A DNA stretch of 64,000 bases from Paraflavitalea devenefica (GCF_011759375.1 NZ_JAARML010000004.1:558001-622000); one strand, 5' to 3'; positions 16,289-26,081 are shown, counted from the stretch's first letter. Notes: generated by a model from the letters alone, not told the origin. A program made the numbers and translations.

Positions 16289-17266
16289 ATGAGCACAACC
16301 AATTATCCATCAGCCAGTCCACAAAATCAACCTCCCAAAAAGGATTCTAAGAATCTTATCATTGGCTTATTAGCCGTTGGTATCCTTGGAACCTGGGGCT
16401 ATTTTCTGTGGGACAAAAACAAGTCTGATCAAACGATCACTAACCTGCAAACACAGTATGTTGCAGTAGACTCTTCCAAGAATGAATTGCAAAAGAGCTT
16501 TGATGCTGCTGTTATCCGCCTCGATTCACTGACCGGTTACAACAATGAACTGGAAGGTAAACTGAGCGAGCGCAACAGCGAGATCCAGAAAATGAAAAAT
16601 CAGATCGCCGCTAAGCTGAAAAAAGAAAGGCTTACTGAAAGAGAGAAAAAGGAACTTGCTTCCCAGATCTCTGATCTGAACGCCAAGATCAACAACCTGG
16701 AGCAGGAAGTTGCCCGCTTAACACAGGAAAACCAAGTCCTGACCACTGAGAAAACTCAGTTGACAGCCGACAAGGAAAAACTGACTACAGACCTGGCAAC
16801 TACCAATACCGCTAAGGTTGAGCTGGAAAAGAAAGTAGACATCGCTTCTACGCTGAATGCTTCTGCTATTGCTATCACTCCTATCGATGAAAGAAGTGGT
16901 GGTAAAGAAAAAGTAACTACTACTGCAAAACGCGTAGACAAGCTGGTTATCTCTTTCGATGTTGACAACCGTATCGCTCCTCCCGGTTCTACTGAAGTGT
17001 ATGTTTCAGTAACTGATCCCGAAGGAAAACCAGTAACTGTTGAAGCACTGGGTTCCGGTACCTTCACTACCCGTGAAGAAGGCGATAAGTTCTACACTTT
17101 CAAAATGCCTGTTAACATTGAAACCGGTAAGAAAGTACACGTAGAATATCCCTGGAAACAAAACAGCGGATTCAAGAAAGGTAACTACAAGATTGAAGTT
17201 TATCACAATGGCTTCAAGATCGGAGAAAGTGTACGTGAACTGAAGAAAGGTGGCCTTTTCTCATAA
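16289..17266 (+). CDS. Membrane-anchored coiled-coil protein of unknown function
   Basis: 325 residues. A short cytoplasmic N-terminus rich in Pro/Asn/Lys is followed by one membrane helix (LIIGLLAVGILGTWGYFLW, ~26-44). A long coiled coil follows (residues ~55-200) with regular Leu/Ile/Asn heptads (e.g. LNAKINNLEQEVARLTQEN). A C-terminal domain of about 110 residues (VDKLVISFDVDNRIAPPGST, then VYVSVTDPEGKPV) looks beta-sandwich-like. The domain order resembles periplasmic-facing cell-envelope spacers. I recognise no catalytic motif and do not assign a function. It is a single gene closed by a strong terminator at 17291-17318. Confidence 0.8.
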   Translation: MSTTNYPSASPQNQPPKKDSKNLIIGLLAVGILGTWGYFLWDKNKSDQTITNLQTQYVAVDSSKNELQKSFDAAVIRLDSLTGYNNELEGKLSERNSEIQKMKNQIAAKLKKERLTEREKKELASQISDLNAKINNLEQEVARLTQENQVLTTEKTQLTADKEKLTTDLATTNTAKVELEKKVDIASTLNASAIAITPIDERSGGKEKVTTTAKRVDKLVISFDVDNRIAPPGSTEVYVSVTDPEGKPVTVEALGSGTFTTREEGDKFYTFKMPVNIETGKKVHVEYPWKQNSGFKKGNYKIEVYHNGFKIGESVRELKKGGLFS

Positions 17267-17290
17267 TTCTTTATAAGGATATTTTATCTG

Positions 17291-17323
17291 AAACCGTTCC
17301 GGCTTACCGGAACGGTTTTTTAT
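17291..17323 (+). terminator. Strong Rho-independent terminator
   Basis: 12-bp perfect stem AAACCGTTCCGG (17291-17302) / CCGGAACGGTTT (17307-17318), loop CTTA, followed by TTTATT. It ends the coiled-coil gene and, reading the other way, also lies just past the stop of the convergent 17329-20835 gene. Confidence 0.92.
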
Positions 17324-17328
17324 TGCCC

Positions 17329-20300
17329 CTACAGCAAAGCTCTTATCGACGCACGGCCGATGTGTACCACCCGGGAAGTACCTGGCTTGCGCCCCTCATA
17401 TTGGATGTTCATTTCAAGGCTATTGGAAAGCCGCCTGGTAAGGTCGAGGTTCCACAGGAAGTTCTTACCCGGCAAAAGGCCATCCAGTATGATGTAGGCA
17501 GCAGGTGAGTTGGTATTGGGCGTGGCTTCGAGTGAGGTGAAAGTAATATTGTTGTAGGTAAAGCGGGCCTGTATGGAAGTACTCTGCAGGATATTGTATT
17601 TCACTTCCGAAGTAATGGCATGTGATAATGATTTTTCTTCATAGCCTGTTTGGTTTTTCTTATCTGTGAATTTATACCCCACCATGGCCCGGAAGGTAGC
17701 GCCCCTGGTTAGCGTAATCCTCGGCTCTATGGCATATTGATCAATCTTAAAATTGCGGTTATCAAATTTAGGATTGGAACTAATGAGTTGATTGACCCCT
17801 GTTTTACCACTGAGCTCCAACATAAACGCCCGGGTAATATTCCACCGGCCCCGCAGGTTCCATTCATTCAGCTTGCGGCTCTCATATCCATAGGTAAGCA
17901 AGGATTTGCTGCTGTTGCGGGAGTTATTGAAATCGAATCCCCATTTGGGGCTAAAACGGTTATAAGAAAAGGTATTGATGAAAATAGAATTGAGCGTGAT
18001 AAGCGAGGTATCACTCAGGGGGGCCTTGAAAGGATTAAACTGCACAATACCCCTGGCTATTTCCTTTTTATTGAGTTGCAGGGACGATTGCAGGTTTGCA
18101 TTGGCCAGCAGTTTTATAAATCCCCTGGCCTTTGTAAGGTCGATCACCGACCTTGGGTTGAGCCCGACCGTGTAATTGAAGGTATTGTAGTTGGCTTTTA
18201 CAAATTCGTTGGTAGGCGTAAAGATGCGGATGTATTTGGCCTGGTCCTGGAATAAGGCCACCTCAAATTCATTGAGCTGCTGTACGCCGTCATTGTTGTA
18301 ATCATTCCAGGTATATTCCCCCTGCCCTGCAGGCACTTCCAGGTAGGCATAATCCCGTTTTTGCTCCTGCCCCGCCCCTACTTCATATAATACGTTACCG
18401 GTAAGCAATCCCTTCCATTCATTGACCAGGTACTCTGCCCTGCCCAACAGGCTGTTATCAGCTTTCTGCGTGGTTACTTTATCGTTCAGGATAGACAATG
18501 TTCTGTAGGTACCATTAAAACGAAACTGGTGCCGTTCATTTTTGAGCAACTCTGCAAAAACATTAATGTTATGACTGCGGTCAGCCGTAGCCAGCTCTTT
18601 ACCCAAAGGATAGGCATTGGTACGGGTGAAGTAAATGATGCCCCAGCGGTTGGGTTTGGTAACATCCGATTTAACAGATGCCTGAAAGTTCTCAAAGGCG
18701 AAACTTTGCGCTAAAACACTATCTGATCGCTTATTATGGATCTCATTATATTCCAGGGAATAATTGAATCCCAGTGTATAGTTTTTCAACCGGGGAAAGG
18801 GGCGTGAGATATCAATGGTGGGCCGCCAAAAGTACCCTTTATCGGTCGTGGCATTCACATCCGAATACATAAATACATTATTGAGCCGCCAGCCTTTGAT
18901 CACCTGGTAATGACTGATCGTATTGCGAATGCCGGTGAAACCAGTACCCCGGTTGTACCGGGTAAACTGGTATTTCAATGAATTGCCTTTAGCATCCACC
19001 AATCCGGCCGCACCGGTAATGATGGCTTCATTTTCCGGGGTGGTTTGCAGCGGCAATCCCCAGTCGCGCGTAAACTCTACATTCCTTAACCGCTCCAGTG
19101 GTTTGAATTTTGCTTCCACATATTCAAAGCCTCCCTCTGTTATGAGTTGCAGCCCGGCTTTTGAAGCTTTGAATGGCAGGGTATTTTTCAACTGTACCTT
19201 ACCCGCGTATCCTTTATCATTGCCTTTGTCTTTGGTGGAAAAAGTATTGACATCGTAATTGCTCATGGCCACCTCGGTATTGAGGATGGTATTCTTTGTA
19301 ACATTATAATCAATCCCAATGCTGATCAGTTGCTGCTTCTTGGGAGTTACCAGCAATACAGCCGGCTCATACTGTCCCTGTAGCTTGCCATCTACCGGCT
19401 CCACCCAGCGGTATACTTTTCCATTGGCGCCATTCAGGTCCGGGATGTAATTACCGTTCCCCACGCCCACATCAATAAAGGAAAGGCTGTAACGGGCGCT
19501 GTCCGGATGAGTACTGTACACAAAAATGGAGTCGCGGGCAGGCGCACCATTCCAGGTGGTATCAATCTTTTTATACAATATCTTACCGGCGGCAAAGGTA
19601 TCAAGGGTGGCTGTAGGATAAAATGCTTTGGAGATGCTATCACCTATGGTATTCAGGAACAGCTTTTGTTGCGGGTCGAGCGATTGATTAATGGGTGAAC
19701 TTTTGGCATCTGCATTGTTAAAAAAACCTACCCGTAGCTTCGCCTTTTCGCCCAGCTTCACTTCATCGGCCAGGTAAAGGTTTGAGTTCAGGTAATTCCT
19801 GTCGGCATATTCAAACTCTACCTGTATACGCCTGTCTTTGGTGATCATCCTTTTAGGCGTAAAAGCAATTTCGGCGGTGTTGTAATTGATCACGTAATCC
19901 TGGTCTTCCCCCCGCTGCAGCAGTTCGCCATCAATGTATACCCGCTCTGTATTGGCCAGCACCACAAAAAAGAACTCATTATTGGCGCCCGTGAGGCGGT
20001 AAGGCCCCTGGTTGCCTTCCTGGCCATTGAATACATTACGGGTAAATTTTCCTTTGGCGATAGAACCGCTCACAAGCAGGTTATTGCTGATGGAAGGTGT
20101 TATCTGCGTGGTGGTTTCAAAAGAGATCCCCTGCAGGCGCTTATAGAAGTTGAGGAAATAGCTTTGCTGTTGGCGGATATCAATATCCCCCAGGCTAAGC
20201 TGCCAGTTCTTTTTCCTGAATTGCAGGAAGATGCGGTCAAATTCATTCAACTCCTGCGTGGTACCATCCGGCTGGATAGGGATATTATTGTCGGTAATAG

Positions 20301-20835
20301 CGGCTACAATCTCGATACTATCGGCCAGGAACCCGCTCAACTGCAGGTTGAGGTTAGAAGTTACCACCGCATCCTGGCTATTGCCAAAGGAAATGCCACG
20401 CCCGAAACTACCATTGTAATTGATATTGCCGAAGTTGAAGAAGCTTTCTGATTGACTGATCCCTGCATAATTGGGATTAAAAGGTTGCCCGATGAAGTTG
20501 TTCATGATACTGTCATAAGGCATCCTGTTGGCCACTGCATTCAGGCGTGCAGGGAATACCCGGTACCAGACCACGAGGGTATCCAGTAAAGGCCTGGATT
20601 TCCAGGTGAGCCGGGCATTGACAAAATCCACTGTATACAGGCTATCCGGCGCCCCTAATATGAATACTGTTTTGGGAATAATGCTTACCGTGTCCAGTTG
20701 CACCACCGGCTGGTTGGACAATATGATCTTTTTGCGGAGATTAGACAGGGATTTCCCCTGCGGCGCCTGGGCAAAAGCCGGCTGCAGTAAGGGTAAACAC
20801 AATAAGGCGAGTATCAGGATCCTCCCGACCAACAA
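17329..20835 (-). CDS. Large predicted outer-membrane beta-barrel protein (unassigned)
   Basis: 1168 residues with a clear Sec signal peptide (RILILALLCLPLLQPAFAQ, cut near residue 22). The body is dominated by alternating strands with aromatic ends. Early segments FNFGNINYNGSFGRGISFGN and LQLSGFLADSIEIVAAITDN (~150-190), then IPIQPDGTTQELNEFDRIFL, recall large Bacteroidota surface proteins of the SprA-like class, but it is much shorter than SprA and I cannot name it. The C-terminus (SLEMNIQYEGRKPGTSRVVH) fits barrel strands. Only a TTG start is available: the in-frame codon before it that could matter is a stop, with no ATG near. No T9SS tail is seen. Monocistronic, converging on 16289-17266. 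Confidence 0.75.
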   Translation of the reverse strand: MLVGRILILALLCLPLLQPAFAQAPQGKSLSNLRKKIILSNQPVVQLDTVSIIPKTVFILGAPDSLYTVDFVNARLTWKSRPLLDTLVVWYRVFPARLNAVANRMPYDSIMNNFIGQPFNPNYAGISQSESFFNFGNINYNGSFGRGISFGNSQDAVVTSNLNLQLSGFLADSIEIVAAITDNNIPIQPDGTTQELNEFDRIFLQFRKKNWQLSLGDIDIRQQQSYFLNFYKRLQGISFETTTQITPSISNNLLVSGSIAKGKFTRNVFNGQEGNQGPYRLTGANNEFFFVVLANTERVYIDGELLQRGEDQDYVINYNTAEIAFTPKRMITKDRRIQVEFEYADRNYLNSNLYLADEVKLGEKAKLRVGFFNNADAKSSPINQSLDPQQKLFLNTIGDSISKAFYPTATLDTFAAGKILYKKIDTTWNGAPARDSIFVYSTHPDSARYSLSFIDVGVGNGNYIPDLNGANGKVYRWVEPVDGKLQGQYEPAVLLVTPKKQQLISIGIDYNVTKNTILNTEVAMSNYDVNTFSTKDKGNDKGYAGKVQLKNTLPFKASKAGLQLITEGGFEYVEAKFKPLERLRNVEFTRDWGLPLQTTPENEAIITGAAGLVDAKGNSLKYQFTRYNRGTGFTGIRNTISHYQVIKGWRLNNVFMYSDVNATTDKGYFWRPTIDISRPFPRLKNYTLGFNYSLEYNEIHNKRSDSVLAQSFAFENFQASVKSDVTKPNRWGIIYFTRTNAYPLGKELATADRSHNINVFAELLKNERHQFRFNGTYRTLSILNDKVTTQKADNSLLGRAEYLVNEWKGLLTGNVLYEVGAGQEQKRDYAYLEVPAGQGEYTWNDYNNDGVQQLNEFEVALFQDQAKYIRIFTPTNEFVKANYNTFNYTVGLNPRSVIDLTKARGFIKLLANANLQSSLQLNKKEIARGIVQFNPFKAPLSDTSLITLNSIFINTFSYNRFSPKWGFDFNNSRNSSKSLLTYGYESRKLNEWNLRGRWNITRAFMLELSGKTGVNQLISSNPKFDNRNFKIDQYAIEPRITLTRGATFRAMVGYKFTDKKNQTGYEEKSLSHAITSEVKYNILQSTSIQARFTYNNITFTSLEATPNTNSPAAYIILDGLLPGKNFLWNLDLTRRLSNSLEMNIQYEGRKPGTSRVVHIGRASIRALL

Positions 20836-21085
20836 AAAGATGCAGTTTCGTTTTTACAGAATCCCCTTCCGGAAAGTGGGCGCCATTTTCCCGGAAAGGC
20901 TACCATCACCAAGTCTGCTGATTTTCACTTGCTTAAGCAGTATCAGGCAGACCACCGCTTATAGCGTTTAAAATTAGGATTTTATTGCCTGAACGCAGGC
21001 TTTTATGCTGTTTACCAGCACCCGCGAAGTCCGTGCAACGCCGGGGCCGGCAATGCTGTCAACGCTTTACCTTACACACTACACC

Positions 21086-21913
21086 ATGAGAAAAATTGTA
21101 ACCTGCATCCTCCTTATCACCTTATTCACCAGTTGTGCCCGTTATGCCTATTATCAAAGTCCCCTGCATACCAATACCCATTCTTACAAAACAATACCAC
21201 TTAAGAGCGAGAACAAGCCTGCGGCTACCTATGCAAGTGTAGCAGTAACTACCGGGGGTGCCAATGAAAAGCTCAAGGACGGTTATGTCGGGGTACTTGG
21301 CAGTGGATACAGGGCACATAATTTTGGAAGTTTCCAGGCATTTTATGGCATTTCAGGCTCCTGGGGCAATTATAAGGTTGATTCATTTTTCCGCCACAGC
21401 AGGGATAACCCCGGCGGCAACAGGTATGTGGCCAATACCGTCAATGATTCACTGATCAACAGAGAAGCTGGCCGGAAATCCTGGGGTTCTGTAGGCGGCT
21501 ACGCCGGCATTAATCTTGTTAAATCGTTTCAATCAGGTGGAGAATGGAGGGTATTGGGCGCAGAGGTGTCCTGGACACATGAACTGGGTAATTATTTTGA
21601 TTTCAGGAGAAAACTGCCCGATACGGCTGCCAACCTGATTGACCGCAGCCGGCATTTCCTGACATTTGCCGTCAGCACTGAGTTCATAGGCAAAATTGAT
21701 GACGTATCACTTAGCTATAAGATAGCTTGTGGAGGCAGTCTCCGGAAAATGCCAGGATATGACAAACAAGGGAAGCCAACGAATTATACCTCCGACTTCT
21801 TATGTCAGACGCTGACGCTTACGTTCAATCGTACAACCTTTTTTGGCCAATGGAATATCGGCACCTATGCAATGGGGTTCCATATTGGGGCCAATATGCG
21901 GATCAGCCAATAA
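21086..21913 (+). CDS. Hypothetical lipoprotein
   Basis: 275 residues from the ATG at 21086 (MRKIVTCILLITLFTSCARY), preferred over an upstream in-frame start because it gives a clean lipoprotein signal with Cys at residue 17. The mature part is beta-rich with repeated Gly/Tyr/Phe strands (GVLGSGYRAHNFGSFQAFYG, VGGYAGINLVKSF) and ends TTFFGQWNIGTYAMGFHIGA, suggesting a small barrel-like or OmpA-like surface lipoprotein. No known domain is recognised. It stands alone between the divergent 17329-20835 gene and the convergent ABC-F gene. Confidence 0.7.
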   Translation: MRKIVTCILLITLFTSCARYAYYQSPLHTNTHSYKTIPLKSENKPAATYASVAVTTGGANEKLKDGYVGVLGSGYRAHNFGSFQAFYGISGSWGNYKVDSFFRHSRDNPGGNRYVANTVNDSLINREAGRKSWGSVGGYAGINLVKSFQSGGEWRVLGAEVSWTHELGNYFDFRRKLPDTAANLIDRSRHFLTFAVSTEFIGKIDDVSLSYKIACGGSLRKMPGYDKQGKPTNYTSDFLCQTLTLTFNRTTFFGQWNIGTYAMGFHIGANMRISQ

Positions 21914-21936
21914 AAAAGGCCGGCAAAACGCCAGCC
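21912..21936 (-). terminator. Probable terminator after the ABC-F gene
   Basis: Hairpin GGCCGGC (21918-21924) / GCCAGCC (21930-21936) with one C-A mismatch and an AAAA loop. On the minus strand it is followed by six T residues. Confidence 0.6.
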
Positions 21937-21971
21937 TGTATAGGTTAACAACTTAAAGTTTAACGAACTCC

Positions 21972-21999
21972 TACTCGCCATTTACCACTTGCCACTCGC
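21972..21999. repeat. Heptad repeat element 4 (CACTNGC family, single arm)
   Basis: Four heptads: TACTCGC, CATTTAC, CACTTGC, CACTCGC, ending 3 bp before the ABC-F stop codon. Same heptad family as element 1 at 1946-2044. No matching opposite arm was found nearby, so it is a half element. Confidence 0.75.
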
Positions 22000-22002
22000 G
22001 GC

Positions 22003-23619
22003 TTAAGCTACTTTCAGCTTCCGTGCCTGCTTTTCTTCGAGGTATTCATCGAAGGTCATGAGCTTATCAATAACGCCTGTAGGTGTTAATTCGATAATAC
22101 GGTTGGCCACCGTTTGCAGGAAGGTATGGTCATGGGAAGTGATCAGCACGATGCCTTTGAAGTTTTCCATGCTTTCGTTGAACGATTGGATGGATTCCAG
22201 GTCAAGGTGGTTGGTAGGCTCATCGAGGATCACCACATTAGGGTCCTGCAGCATCATACGGCTGATCATGCAACGTACTTTTTCCCCTCCGCTCAATACA
22301 GTGGTTTTCTTCATGATCTCATCACCGCTGAACAGCATTTTACCCAGGAAACCACGCAGGAAAGGCTCATCCACATCTGTTACATGCGGCGGCACATACT
22401 GGCGCAGCCAATCCATGAGGTTGAAGTTGCTGGTGAAAAATTCAGAGTTATCATTGGGCAGGTAGGCTTTGGATACGGTGCTGCCCCATTCAAATTTGCC
22501 ACTGGCAGCAGCCAGTTTGCCATTGATGATCTCGAAGAAAGCAGTTACCGCCATCTGGTCATCGGCCACTACAGCGATCTTATCTCCTTTATTGACCATG
22601 AAGTTCACATTGCTGAACAATACACGGCCATCTATTGACGCAGACAGCTTTTCTACATTCAATATCTGGTTACCTACTTCACGCAGTTGCTTAAAGATGA
22701 TACCCGGATATTTACGGTTGGAAGCCGTAATTTCTTCAATGACCAGTTTCTCCAAAGCTTTCTTACGGGAAGTAGCCTGCTTGGATTTGGAAGCATTGGC
22801 ACTGAATCGCGCAATGAACTCCATGAGGTCCTTACGCTTTTCCTCCATCTTCTTGTTCTTGTCCCCCTGCTGACGGGCAGCCAACTGGCTGCTCTCGTAC
22901 CAGAAGGTATAGTTACCGGTATAGATCTTGATCTTTTGACGGTCTACATCCGCTACGTGTGTACATACTGAATCGAGGAAGTGACGGTCGTGCGATACCA
23001 CGATCACGATGTTCTCGTATTCGGCCAGGAAATTCTCCAGCCAGGAAATGGTTACTACGTCCAGGTTGTTGGTAGGCTCATCGAGGATGAGGATATCCGG
23101 ATTGCCAAACAACGCCTGCGCCAGCAATACCCGTACTTTGAGCGCACCGCTGATGTCTTTCATCAGGCTCTGGTGCAGTTCTTCTCCTACGCCCAGTTCA
23201 CTCAGCAAAGTAGCGGCATCACTCTCGGCCGTATAACCACCCATTTCACCAAACTCGCCTTCCAGCTCACCGGCACGGATGCCATCTTCTTCTGTAAAGT
23301 CCTCTTTGGCATAAATAGCATCACGGTCCTGCATCACCTTCCACAGTTTGGTATGCCCCATCAGCACTGTATTCAGAACAGTGAAGTCATCAAATGCAAA
23401 ATGGTTTTGATTTAAAACGGCCATCCGTTCACCGGGCGTGATATCGATTGTGCCTTTATTGGGCTCGATCTCGCCAGACAATATTTTCAGGAAAGTAGAT
23501 TTCCCGGCGCCATTGGCGCCAATAACACCATAGCAATTGCCTTTAGTGAAAGAAAGGTTTACTTCATCAAACAAAACCCGCTTACCAAAAGAGAGCGTTA
23601 CATTATTTACTGTGATCAT
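22003..23619 (-). CDS. ABC-F family ATPase (YbiT-like)
   Basis: 538 residues, two ABC ATPase domains joined by a charged linker, no membrane segments. ABC-F proteins act on the ribosome E site in translation regulation or antibiotic protection. NBD1 has Walker A GANGAGKSTF (~34-43), signature ISGALKVR, and Walker B ILILDEPTNNLD. NBD2 has signature LSGGEKVR and VVILDEPTNHLD, but its P-loop is degenerate (VVADDQMAVTAFFEI), with no GxxGxGK[ST]. As I recall, this is also true of related Bacteroides proteins, so it is probably a family trait. The length and the long second domain fit the YbiT subgroup. A -7 element TACCTTTG lies 24 bp upstream. Confidence 0.9.
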   Translation of the reverse strand: MITVNNVTLSFGKRVLFDEVNLSFTKGNCYGVIGANGAGKSTFLKILSGEIEPNKGTIDITPGERMAVLNQNHFAFDDFTVLNTVLMGHTKLWKVMQDRDAIYAKEDFTEEDGIRAGELEGEFGEMGGYTAESDAATLLSELGVGEELHQSLMKDISGALKVRVLLAQALFGNPDILILDEPTNNLDVVTISWLENFLAEYENIVIVVSHDRHFLDSVCTHVADVDRQKIKIYTGNYTFWYESSQLAARQQGDKNKKMEEKRKDLMEFIARFSANASKSKQATSRKKALEKLVIEEITASNRKYPGIIFKQLREVGNQILNVEKLSASIDGRVLFSNVNFMVNKGDKIAVVADDQMAVTAFFEIINGKLAAASGKFEWGSTVSKAYLPNDNSEFFTSNFNLMDWLRQYVPPHVTDVDEPFLRGFLGKMLFSGDEIMKKTTVLSGGEKVRCMISRMMLQDPNVVILDEPTNHLDLESIQSFNESMENFKGIVLITSHDHTFLQTVANRIIELTPTGVIDKLMTFDEYLEEKQARKLKVA

Positions 23620-23643
23620 ATTTTACAACTGAATTTCAGGGCG

Positions 23644-23651
23644 CAAAGGTA
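23644..23651 (-). promoter_or_regulatory. ABC-F gene promoter -7 element
   Basis: Minus strand TACCTTTG, exact TAnnTTTG, 24 bp upstream of the ATG. The -33 region lies against the left arm of heptad element 5, which begins at 23666. Confidence 0.5.
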
Positions 23652-23665
23652 CGATAAAAATAGTT

Positions 23666-23840
23666 CCGGGTTACGAGTTTCTGGCTCCGGGTTGCTGCCG
23701 CGATTTAAACTCTCTGCCAACCTATAGTTGATTGAAAATCAACCTACTTAAAAGGAAAGAGCCGGCCATTGAGCCAGCTCTTTGCCAATTCAGTAAGTAT
23801 ACCAGGCGGAGCAACCCCAAACCCGGAACACGAAACCCGG
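23666..23840. repeat. Heptad inverted-repeat element 5 (AACCCGG family)
   Basis: Left arm 23666-23693: CCGGGTT, ACGAGTT, TCTGGCT, CCGGGTT. Right arm 23813-23840: AACCCCA, AACCCGG, AACACGA, AACCCGG. The arms are reverse complements of each other in heptad register, about 120 bp apart, and a terminator hairpin lies between them. The right arm ends 4 bp from the stop codon of the peptidase gene. Confidence 0.88.
23756..23783 (-). terminator. Terminator after the S9 peptidase gene
   Basis: Stem AAAGAGCCGGC (23756-23766) / GCCAGCTCTTT (23773-23783), one mismatch, 6-nt loop; T-rich continuation on the minus strand. It lies inside heptad element 5. Confidence 0.7.
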
Positions 23841-23844
23841 AATT

Positions 23845-25986
23845 TTACTCCGTTTTCCCCTCCAGCGCCAACAGGAAGGCATACCGTAAGGCCACCTCTT
23901 TCAGGTAGTCAAAGCGGCCCGATGAGCCTCCATGACCGGCTTCCATATTGGTTTTGAGTAACACAATATTGCTATCCGTTTTCAATTCGCGCAGTTTGGC
24001 CACCCACTTGGCAGGTTCAAAGTATTGCACCTGGGAATCATGCAACCCTGTGGTGACCAGCAGGTTGGGATAAGCCTTCTTTTCTACATTATCGTAGGGA
24101 GAATAAGACTTGATATAGAAGTATTCCGCACTGTCGGCCGGGTTGCCCCATTCCTCATATTCGCCTGTTGTAAGCGGGATACTGGGATCGCTCATGGTAG
24201 TGATCACATCTACAAAGGGCACATCGGCCACTACCCCATGCCACAGATCAGGACGTATGTTGGTAATAGCGCCCATCAGCAAACCACCGGCGCTGCCGCC
24301 ATTGGCATACAGGTGCTCTTTGGTGGTATATTTTTCATTGATCAGGAATTCCGCACAATCAATAAAATCGTAGAAGGTATTTTTCTTTTTAAATAAGTGA
24401 CCGTCATCATACCACTGGCGTCCCATTTCCTGACCGCCACGTACATGCGCCACTGCATATACAAAGCCACGGTCCAGCAGGCTGATCACATTTCTGTTAA
24501 AAGCAGGGAATGAGCTGGAGCCATACGAACCATACGCATACAGCAACAAGGGGTTACCGGCATCTTTCTGCACACCTTTTTTGTACACGAGTGATACCGG
24601 CACTTTCACACCGTCGCGGGCAGTAGCCCATAAACGCTCTGAGGTATAGTCTTCTTTCTTAAAGCCACCCAGTATTTCAGTCTGTTTCTTGAGCTCCTTC
24701 TGTTGGGTATCCATATTATAATCATAGATGGAAGCAGGGGTAGTCATAGATGTGTAAGAAAGGCGCAGCACATTGGTATTGAAATCAGGATTTACATTCA
24801 CAAATGCTGTATAAACAGGCTCATCAAATTTCACATAGAAATCCTTCTTGTCGGTCTGGTTAATAATACGCAACTGGTTCAACGCATCTTTCACTTCTCC
24901 CAGCACCAGGTGGTTTTTAAATACCGTCAGGCCAGACAGGTAAACATCTTTACGGTGTGGTATTACTTCTTTCCAGTTCTCTTTGCCCGTCTTCCCTTCC
25001 GGCGTTTCCATCAGCCTGAAGTTGGGCGCCTCCCAATCCGTAAGCACATAGAACTTATCGTTGAAATGCTCCACGCTGTATTGAAGCTTCTCCTGCCGGG
25101 GCTGGAATATTTTGAAGGCGCCGGTTGGTGCGGCAGCTTCCAGCAGGCGGTATTCTGTAGACACCTGGTTCATATCCGAAACAATACCTATATACTTTTT
25201 GGACTTGCTGCGGAATAGCCCCATATAGAAGCGGTTGTCTTTTTCTTCATATACCAGCACATCCTGTTTGGGATCGGTGCCCAGTACATGGCGCCAAACC
25301 TGGTAGCCCAATAAAGTGGTAAGGTCCTTTTTAATATAAAAGATCGTCTTGTTATCCGACGCCCAGGCAAGATCGCCGCCTTCTACATTGGGAATTATTT
25401 CGGGATAGATGCTGCCTGTTTGCAGGTTTTTGAATTGCAGGCCATATAAGCGACGGCTTACAGAGTCTACTGTAAACGCCAGCAATTCATTGTTATCACT
25501 TACCGACCTGCCGCCAATGGAATAGTATTTGAATCCTTCGGCCATCTTATTCTGGTCCAGTATGATCTCTTCCGGCGCTTCCAGGGTTTCTTTCTTCCGG
25601 CAATAGATGGGATATTGCTTCCCTTCTTCAAAACGGGAGTAATACCAGTAACCATTGTCCTTATACGGCAATGATTCATCTTTTTCCTTGATACGGCCTT
25701 TCAGTTCGGCAAAGAGCTTTTCCTGGAAAGCTTTGGTGCCCGACATCATGGTGTCCAGGTAAGCATTCTCCGCTTTCAGGTAATCCAGTACTTTCTGGTT
25801 CTCGCGCTGGTTCAGCCAGTAATAATCATCTACCCGGGTATCGCCATGCACTTTAAATTCTTTGGGGTTCTTTTCGGCAAGCGGCGTTTTAATATCCTTA
25901 GGCCATTGATATGGTTGCATAGTTGTTGAAGGTTGATTACAGGCTGTGAGCCATAGCGCTAACAGCAACAGACATAGATTTTTCAT
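23845..25986 (-). CDS. S9A prolyl oligopeptidase / oligopeptidase B-like lipoprotein
   Basis: 713 residues from the ATG at 25986. This start is chosen because MKNLCLLLLALWLTACNQ is a clean lipoprotein signal with Cys at 16, whereas the longer frame adds 33 residues of no signal character. An N-terminal beta-propeller (DTRVDDYYWLNQRENQKVL, YYSRFEEGKQYPIYCRKK) precedes the alpha/beta hydrolase domain with GGQEMGRQWYDDG and nucleophile ANGGSAGGLL (Ser ~565). The catalytic Asp is in TTGLHDSQVQYFEP and the His in MEAGHGGSSGRF. It should cleave short peptides after basic or Pro residues in the periplasm. The stop sits beside a heptad repeat arm. Confidence 0.93.
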   Translation of the reverse strand: MKNLCLLLLALWLTACNQPSTTMQPYQWPKDIKTPLAEKNPKEFKVHGDTRVDDYYWLNQRENQKVLDYLKAENAYLDTMMSGTKAFQEKLFAELKGRIKEKDESLPYKDNGYWYYSRFEEGKQYPIYCRKKETLEAPEEIILDQNKMAEGFKYYSIGGRSVSDNNELLAFTVDSVSRRLYGLQFKNLQTGSIYPEIIPNVEGGDLAWASDNKTIFYIKKDLTTLLGYQVWRHVLGTDPKQDVLVYEEKDNRFYMGLFRSKSKKYIGIVSDMNQVSTEYRLLEAAAPTGAFKIFQPRQEKLQYSVEHFNDKFYVLTDWEAPNFRLMETPEGKTGKENWKEVIPHRKDVYLSGLTVFKNHLVLGEVKDALNQLRIINQTDKKDFYVKFDEPVYTAFVNVNPDFNTNVLRLSYTSMTTPASIYDYNMDTQQKELKKQTEILGGFKKEDYTSERLWATARDGVKVPVSLVYKKGVQKDAGNPLLLYAYGSYGSSSFPAFNRNVISLLDRGFVYAVAHVRGGQEMGRQWYDDGHLFKKKNTFYDFIDCAEFLINEKYTTKEHLYANGGSAGGLLMGAITNIRPDLWHGVVADVPFVDVITTMSDPSIPLTTGEYEEWGNPADSAEYFYIKSYSPYDNVEKKAYPNLLVTTGLHDSQVQYFEPAKWVAKLRELKTDSNIVLLKTNMEAGHGGSSGRFDYLKEVALRYAFLLALEGKTE

Positions 25987-26081
25987 GCAGCGATTGTTTA
26001 ATAGCCTTAAAATACTGATTCTGCCATCAAGTATTGCTGCCTTTGGTGTAAAGGGTAAAAATTCAAGGGAAATGGGTAAGA

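Noticed and set aside
22003..23619. Broken second ATPase domain in the ABC-F protein as a lesion
   Set aside because: The degenerate P-loop in NBD2 matches what I recall in related Bacteroidota ABC-F proteins; probably a family trait.
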